Below are positions 58,150-64,000 of a DNA stretch of 64,000 nt, piece by piece (position 1 is the first letter of the stretch; every line of letters starts with the position of its first letter). Both the position numbers and the translations under genes were made by a program. The stretch comes from Ailurus styani (lineage: Eukaryota > Chordata > Mammalia > Carnivora > Ailuridae), in assembly GCA_002007465.1 (NCBI GenBank), contig LNAC01000001.1, forward strand, positions 10,379,548 through 10,443,547, in the 5' to 3' direction. The notes below the pieces were generated by a model. The model saw nothing but the letters and a program-made list of their open reading frames with translations. It was not told the DNA's origin and searched no databases.

Positions 58150-58971
58150 TGTTACTCCTGGAGAAGCACTTGGAAGGGAAGCCCCCAAGGCTGCAGAGCC
58201 AGGAGCGAGGCCCGCACAGAGGCGGACACAGCTGGCCCAGGCCACGCTGCTCCCAGATGTCCTCACTCCATTTGGTGTCCCATCTCTAAGCACCGCCATT
58301 CTTCCCACCCGAACCCCAGCTCCACTCTCCACCCGTCCCTCCTGGCCAGTCCTCCTGCACGGCCAATTCCCCAAGCCAGAAAGACTGGCCCTGCTGTGAT
58401 CCAATCTCCAAGGCCCCTTGAAGTCCCCTGGTGACATGGCCTGGGCTCGTGAGGCACACGTGGGCCATTCCTCGTCTCATGTTCTCGGGCCTGGCTCGGT
58501 AGGGGACACAATCAATGCACATCTGAAGCTGCGGGAGTGAAGGAATGGAGGTGATTTCTACACCACCCGAAGTGAGGCGAGTGGAGTCTCTGTCCCCATG
58601 TCATCCACTTGTGCTCCCAGGACAGAGAAATAGGACCAAGGAAAGTGCTGTGTCACCATCTGCAGACACTCTGTCCGAAGTGTAGGTGTTCTCAGTGTGA
58701 CAAGCAGCGCCCTCCAGCTTTTAAAGCTGCACTTAATAAAAAACAAAACAAAACAAACACCTCCAGAAACAACTACCCCTGAACTTTAGGTTCATCCCTT
58801 TTCCTGACACTTAAAGGCCACAGGAGACCTCAGATCAGGGAAACCACAGAGGACAGACTTGAAGGCACGACTCACTTGTCACCTCACATGCTCTGGGCCT
58901 GTGGACAGGTCTCTCCCACATGTGCCACAGAAATGTGATAAATTCACAGAGGGGAACTGTCAGGACTTCCT

Positions 58972-59450
58972 TTTTTCCAGCTTTACTAAGATCTAATTGA
59001 CCCTGTGCATGTTGAAGGTGTACAGCATGTTGGTTTGATACACTTATTTACTGCAAAATGATTATTGCTGTAGTGTTAATTAACATCTTCATCATGGCAC
59101 TGATTCATCAATTTTTAANAATGGTTGCTTTGGCATGTATTATCTTTTTTTTTAAGATTTTGTTTATTTCACAGAGGGAGAGAGATCACAAGTAGGCAGA
59201 GAGGCAGGCAGATCCCCTCTGAGGCAGAGACCCCAATGCGGGGATCGATCCCAGGAACCTGAGATCATGACCTGAGCCGAAGGCAGAGGCTTTAACCCAC
59301 TGAGCCACCCAGGCGCCCTGATTCATCATTTCTTTTTTGTGATGAGAAGATTTAAGGTTTACTCTCTTAGCCACCTTCAAATACATAATACGGTATTGTT
59401 AATTACAACCAATGCCACGCATTGGGATTCCAGAACTTACTCATCTGATA
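58972..59450 (-). mobile_element. L1 3'-UTR fragment split by a CanSINE
   Basis: 'ccagctttactaagatctaattgac', 'gttggtttgatacacttatt' and 'tgcaaaatgattattgctg' precede the SINE. 'atttcttttttgtgatgagaag', 'tactctcttagccacc' and 'acggtattgttaattac' follow it. All are reverse complement of the same 3' UTR type as at 46300-46640. Confidence 0.8.
59147..59318 (-). mobile_element. CanSINE 12
   Basis: Minus-oriented, with poly(T), 'gagagatcacaagtaggcagagaggcagg' (in part) and inverted head 'gagccacccaggcgccc'. Duplications 'ctgattcatca' lie at 59100 and 59318. The left copy is separated from the SINE tail by about 38 bases that include a single N at 59119. Confidence 0.9.
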
Positions 59451-59574
59451 CCTGGACAGTGGTAGGGAAACCAGTGTTGGCCAAAAGACTTCCTTTTGAG
59501 CAGGAGTTTGTTTTGATAAAAAGCAGCTCTCCTCACCAGCTGCCCTCCAGAGGCTGTTTAGATACACAGCTGCA

Positions 59575-59778
59575 GGGATGCCTGGGTGGTTCAGTCGCTT
59601 CAGCGTCTGGTTTTGACTCAGGTCATGATCCTAGGGTCCTGGGATCGAGTCCCACATCAGGGTCCTTGCTTGGAGGGGGAGCCTGCTTCTCCCTCTGCCT
59701 GCTGCTCCCCCCTCCTTGTGCTCTCTCTCCCTCTCTCTCTGACAAATAAAATTTATTTAAAAAGAAAAAGAAAAAGAA
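59575..59778 (+). mobile_element. CanSINE 13
   Basis: Head 'gggatgcctgggtggttcagtcg', 'gggatcgagtcccacatcagg', tail 'aaagaaaaagaaaaag'. Exact duplications 'acacagctgca' at 59564-59574 and 59779-59789. Confidence 0.93.
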
Positions 59779-60244
59779 ACACAGCTGCACTCAAGTGATT
59801 CCCAACAGGGTGGGGAACGGACAAGCCCGACTGTGCAGAACTGATGCCACAGGAGGAGCAAAGGAAGTCAGCTGCCCCAGCAGCCTGTGTGGCCAGGAGT
59901 CAAGAGAGTGAGGTTCCAGGCTCAGCTCTGCCCCTGACCAATAAGGAGGATCTGAGTAAGGCGCTCTAGGAGACAACGCAGAGGAAGATGGATGAGACGA
60001 CACCTAGAGCCCGGTCGGCTCAGACACTGGCTATAATATAATCCACTCAGCGGTGCCTTCTGGTAAAATGTCAACGTTCCATTTGCTCCGTGTGTGTCCC
60101 CTTCACGTCCATGACTTCACAGGGGTTGTCGGGGTCATCTCCTTATCAGAAAGCCACACTACCAATCCCTTCGCTTTCCCTCTGCACCCAAATCTGCTAT
60201 GAATAGTTCCTACTCATAAAATACTCAATTTAAATTTTTCACAG

Positions 60245-60450
60245 AAAGCACTTTCATCTCACTGATTACCAGTGTGACACTGGGCATGGTCTTTAACCTC
60301 TCTAAGCCTTGGTTTTCTCAACCAAAAATACGAATTATAAATTTCTATCTCACAGGACTCTGTGAAGGTGTAAGGAGTCTAAATTGCCACAGCACACTGC
60401 CCGGCATATAGTAAATGCTCAATAAATAGTTGTTCTCATCATCATCATCT
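60245..60450 (+). repeat. MIR SINE with CAT tail
   Basis: 'ttaccagtgtgacactgggc', 'taacctctctaagccttgg', 'ttctatctcacaggactctgtg' and 'cccggcatatagtaaatgctcaataaat' make a nearly complete MIR. It ends in 'catcatcatcatc' (60431-60443). Confidence 0.85.
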
Positions 60451-60710
60451 TCATCAACCCCAGAGCCAAACCACCCCAGCTGGCTACTTTCGGCAAACAG
60501 TAAGAAGATCTTCTGTGTCAGGAAAAAAAATCAAAGCAAGGCATCTATGCTTCATGTTATTTTTCACAAGTGTTCATATTTTTAAAGTCCAGGTTAATAG
60601 GTTCTCATTACATGACTGAAAATCTTTTCACTGGTCCACAAAACTGAATTGAAGCACAACACATTCAGGAACCAAGTATTTCCATCATTAAATAAAAAGA
60701 TAAAGGTGGG

Positions 60711-60888
60711 GGGCACCTGGGTGGCTCAGTGGGTTAAAGCCTCTGCCTTCGGTCAGGTCATGATATCAGGGTCCTGGGATCGAGCCCCACATCGGGCTCC
60801 CTGCTCGGCGGGGAGCCTGCTTCCTCCTCTCTCTCTGCCTACTTGTAATCTGTCTGTCTGTCAAATAAATAAATAAAATCTTAAAAAA
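60711..60888 (+). mobile_element. CanSINE 14
   Basis: Head 'gggcacctgggtggctcagtggg', tail 'gtctgtcaaataaataaataaaatc', poly(A). Duplications 'aaaagataaaggtggg' at about 60695-60710 and 60891-60906 are essentially identical, so it is a young insertion. The mustelid-type 'tgcctacttgtaatct' is present. Confidence 0.95.
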
Positions 60889-60932
60889 AAAAAAGATAAA
60901 GGTGGGTCTTCTATGTATTCTGTCATCAGTAT

Positions 60933-61030
60933 TTTTAATATATATTAAATATATATTTATATAAATAAAAATAATTTATATAAATTTATATAAATAAAAA
61001 TTTATATAAGTAAAAATAAATATATATACA
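60933..61030. repeat. AT-rich low-complexity tract
   Basis: Runs of 'tatatatttatataaataaa' with several self-complementary stretches, about 100 bases almost without G or C, between two oppositely oriented CanSINEs. Confidence 0.9.
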
Positions 61031-61254
61031 TTCATTCAGGGCTGATAACACAGAAAGATAACACAGAAAAGCAAATTCTGAGCCAAGCCTTGGAAAATAT
61101 AGGTAGGATTTTAGATAGGCCAGTTGAATGATGACTCAGAAAACCACAAAAATATTCATGGGTAAAAGTAAGAAACAATGAATTTTTTTAAATATAATTT
61201 TATGTATTAAAAAAATGAACACTGTATCTAAGAAAAAATTGCAAAATCTTTTTT

Positions 61255-61438
61255 TAAAGTTTATTTATTTATTTGACACAGAGAGAGAGATCACAAGAAG
61301 GCAGAGAGGCAGGCAGAGAGAGGAGGAAGCAGGGTCCCTGCTGAGCAGGGAGCCAGATGCAGGGCTCGATCCCAGGACCCTAAGATCATGACGTGAGTCA
61401 AAGGCAGAGGCTTAACCCACTGAGCCACCCAGGAGCCC
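61255..61438 (-). mobile_element. CanSINE 15
   Basis: Minus-oriented: 'aagtttatttatttatttgacac', 'gagatcacaagaaggcagag', inverted head 'gagccacccaggagccc'. Duplications 'tgcaaaatcttttt' (from 61240 and from 61439). Confidence 0.93.
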
Positions 61439-61454
61439 TGCAAAATCTTTTTAA

Positions 61455-63820
61455 AGAGACATCCAGCTCAAGATGGCTGATTGAACCCATTCATTTTGTG
61501 TCTTTTCCCACTGAAAAGAAAACAAAGAAATCCATAGCCAGTCTGAACAGTCTTGAGATATCAATCAGCAAAGCAGAAGGGGGGGGAACTATGAAAAAGA
61601 GAAGGCAGATAAAAATAAAATACCAGATAATACAACAAAGGTGAAACCTCCCTGAAAAGGAGTTTAGCCAGAGAAGGGAAACCTAAAATTCTGTGTACAA
61701 ATTCCCTTCAAATTATTGGCTAACTCAGACATTGAAACATGTAAGACAAGACTCCAAGGACCCCAGTGGGAAGTAACAACCACAGTCTAAAAGTGAAGCA
61801 GAAATTTCAGCAGCTAGCCAGTGCCAGGAGACAGAGTTTGGACTTGAAGTTTTTCCGAGTTAGACTTTCTACTGAAACCTCAGAAGAGCCAAAGCACAGT
61901 AATAAAAAGCACATCCCAGAACTAAAGGGTGCACCCTAGGATCAAAGGCAAAACCAAGACAGACTTATACAAATGTAGCCTAGAACCAAGGTTCTAAGGA
62001 TGAAGGTGACCTAACCGTAAATCAACTTCCTGTAAGAATAAAAATCAACAATCTTTAGCAGACAATAATGACCTAGTGTCTCTATGATGTATGATCTATA
62101 ATGTCTAATATGTAATAAAAAAATTACTACACATGCAAAGAAGGCAGTAAAATATGACCCACAATCAACAGAAAAAAAGTATCCGAACCATAGATCACCT
62201 TCATGTTGAAATTAGCAGAAGAGGGCTTTCTATTACAAATACATTAAAAGATTACAGGGAAAGATGAAAATGGATGCATAAGTATAAAACATCAACAAAA
62301 AAACTAGTACTCTAAAAAAAGAACAAAATGAAAATTCTGGAACTGAAAAAAATGAACATCTGAAATAAAACATTTTGCATAGGTTTGGCAGCAGAAGAGA
62401 CATAGTAGAAAATAAAGAATAGGTGAATGTGAAGATAAGTCAGTAGAAATTAGCTTAAACTGAGCTACAGGGAAGAAAGAGATAACAACAACAACAAATA
62501 GAACATAACATACAAGACTTGTGGAATAACATAAAGCTGTCTAACATCTGTGTATTTGAAAAACCAAAAGGAAAGGAGAGAGAGATCGGGGCAGAAGAAA
62601 TATGGGAAAAAATAATGTCTTATAAATATTTAACTGATGAAAGACATCAAACCATTGCTCTGAGAAACTCCAGGAACCCAAGCAGGAATATACAATGAGA
62701 CCAACCTAGACACATCATAGTCTAATTGCTAAAAACCAAAAGTGAAGAGAAACTCTTAAAAGCAGACAATGAGAAAAACACATGACATTCAGGAAAGCAA
62801 CAATGACCATGACAGGTAACTTCTCATCAGAAATAAGACAATTCCAAACCCATCTCTAAATTGCTGAAAGAAAACTGTCAACCTAGAATTCTACATCCAA
62901 CAAAGATATCTTTCAAAATAAAGATCATTCTAACAGAACAAAAGCCAAGAGAATTCATTTCTAGCAAATATGCCCTATAAGAAAAGCTAAAGGAAGTTCT
63001 TCAGGCTGAAGGATATAACCCTAATGGAAAAACAAAATTTAAAACAAGTAATAAAGAGCACTGGAAATGATAAGTATGTGGCTAAATATTTTTATATAAT
63101 TTCTATAAAGGTATATCAAGTAACACAAAAATGTTTTATGTGACTTATACATAGAAGTGAATTCTATGACAATGTATCTAAGGCATAAGGAAAGAATCTA
63201 AGTATGTTGTCATAAGACTTTACGTTGTATTTGAAATGGTGTAATATTGACTTAATGGTAATAGGTAAAAAATGTATATTGTAATCTCTAGAGAAACTGT
63301 TAACATTTTTGAAGAGGTGTAGCTAAAAATACAATAAAGAAGGTAAATGGAATATTAACAAATATAACCTAAAAGAAAAGAGAAAAAAGGGACAAAAAAC
63401 AGATAGAGCAAATAAAAAACAAACAACAAGGTGGTAAAAAACTCAACCATACCAATAATTGCATTAAATGTAAGTGGTTTAACCACTCCAATTAAATGGC
63501 AAAGATGAGCCCTATTGGGTAAAGTTAAAAGGTACAACTAAATGCTGCTTATAAGAGGCATACATTAAACATAAAAATACAGATGGGTTAGAAGTAAAAG
63601 GATAAGAAATATATTCTGTGCAGACATTAATCTCAAGAAATCTAACGTAGCTATATTTTAGATAAAGTATACTTCAAGATAAGGAATATTAACACAAAGA
63701 TGAAAGCTTCCTAATAATAAAAGGTTCATCAGAAGGGGATAAAATTTAAGAACACTAACTTGAAGTATAGACATAGGAATTCTGACCTCCACATCACTAA
63801 AGAAAAAAAAAAGGATGGGA
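61455..63820 (+). mobile_element. Ancient L1 (ORF1 region through start of ORF2)
   Basis: 'ccagctcaagatggctga' near the start, 'ctagacacatcatagtctaattgc', 'aaactgtcaacctagaattctacatcc', 'gaagttcttcaggctgaagg' (ORF1 region), then 'caataattgcattaaatgtaagtgg' and 'tataagaggcatacattaaac' (ORF2 start) follow L1 order over 2.3 kb. Stops are frequent in every frame. No function remains. It is antisense to PLPP4. Confidence 0.8.
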
Positions 63821-63879
63821 GCAAAGAAAACTTGAACTATTCAGGCAAAAGCAAGAAATTAGGGGGGAAAATACAAGAG

Positions 63880-64000
63880 TACCACAAAAAGGAAACACAG
63901 AATAAACTGGCAGCAATATGACAAAATATTAATTACTTCCCCCAAAAATGTAAATGCTCTAACTACCCTAGGTTGAGAGGTAGCATATCGTCACATTAAA
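63880..64000 (+). mobile_element. Second L1 ORF2-start-like fragment at window edge
   Basis: 'atattaattacttcccccaaaaatgtaaatgctctaac' parallels 'caataattgcattaaatgtaag' at 63455, that is, the same part of ORF2 appears twice within 450 bases. It may be a second insertion cut by the window end. Confidence 0.4.

Larger units (their letters stand above)
34500..64000 (-). other. PLPP4: PLPP4 intron 1 (incomplete)
   Basis: Everything upstream of the exon 2 acceptor. Exon 1 should encode about 19 residues beginning MRELAIEIG and end with GT before a donor. I found no such sequence on the minus strand to position 64000, so the intron is inferred to exceed 29.5 kb. Stretches without recognised elements include 34510-37120, 42160-43870, 49960-51880, 52040-53430, 55480-56390, 56520-57340 and 57490-58960. 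Confidence 0.7.

Noticed and set aside
34500..64000. PLPP4 first exon
   Set aside because: No minus-strand ATG-containing stretch encoding the expected N-terminus before a donor was found, including in the CpG-rich patches. It could be hidden only if it lay in the 117-N gap, which seems unlikely from the flanks.

Overview
This window looks like intronic mammalian nuclear DNA from a caniform carnivore. The main evidence is at least fifteen near-complete tRNA-Lys-type CanSINE insertions, with the head motif GGCGCCTGGGTGGCTCAG, a CT-rich 3' part ending AAATAAAATCTT, and target-site duplications. Several carry the tail text 'gcctacttgtgatct', which I associate with mustelids (weasels, ferrets, otters and relatives). 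The family-level call is from memory and is moderate.

Only one protein-coding gene is recognisable, on the minus strand: PLPP4 (PPAPDC1A), an integral-membrane lipid phosphate phosphatase of the PAP2 superfamily. Four consecutive internal coding exons fit together in frame with canonical splice sites: 34391-34499, 24463-24553, 19599-19662 and 17822-17946. Numbered from the human protein as I remember it, these are exons 2 to 5. They encode about residues 20 to 148: the end of the first membrane segment, the second and third membrane segments, catalytic motif C1 (split across the exon 4/5 junction) and motif C2. I searched by eye for the first exon (about 19 residues) and for the last exons, which carry motif C3 and the C-terminus. 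I found neither, so they probably lie right of 64000 and left of position 1.

Layout by intron. Intron 5 (1-17821) holds a CpG-rich patch at its left edge, seven CanSINEs, decayed old L1 pieces, a 1.7-kb younger L1 3' end (11917-13660) and MIR/L2 relics. Intron 4 (17947-19598) is short and holds two opposed MIRs and a G-run. Intron 3 (19663-24462) is mostly unique sequence with one CanSINE and a CCAAT-box cluster. Intron 2 (24554-34390) has one CanSINE nested in a MIR, a 250-bp TGA/TGG trinucleotide tract and a twin-primed (5'-inverted) L1. Intron 1 (34500-64000, incomplete) has GC-rich stretches, a 117-N gap in a G-quadruplex-prone sequence, a puzzling set of near-identical 185-bp and 176-bp blocks joined by single Ns around a SINE fragment (48511-49503), several L1 ends, a CR1/L3 relic and a long ancient L1 running off the right end.

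Nothing here points to a new multi-gene system. The points most worth checking are the 48.5-49.5 kb structure (probably a heterozygous SINE insertion mis-assembled into three copies), a possible SINE 3' transduction at 27.9 kb, a template-switch hairpin inside an L1, the twin-primed L1, and CpG-rich patches that could be intragenic regulatory elements. All repeat assignments rest on remembered consensus sequences, so their boundaries are approximate.
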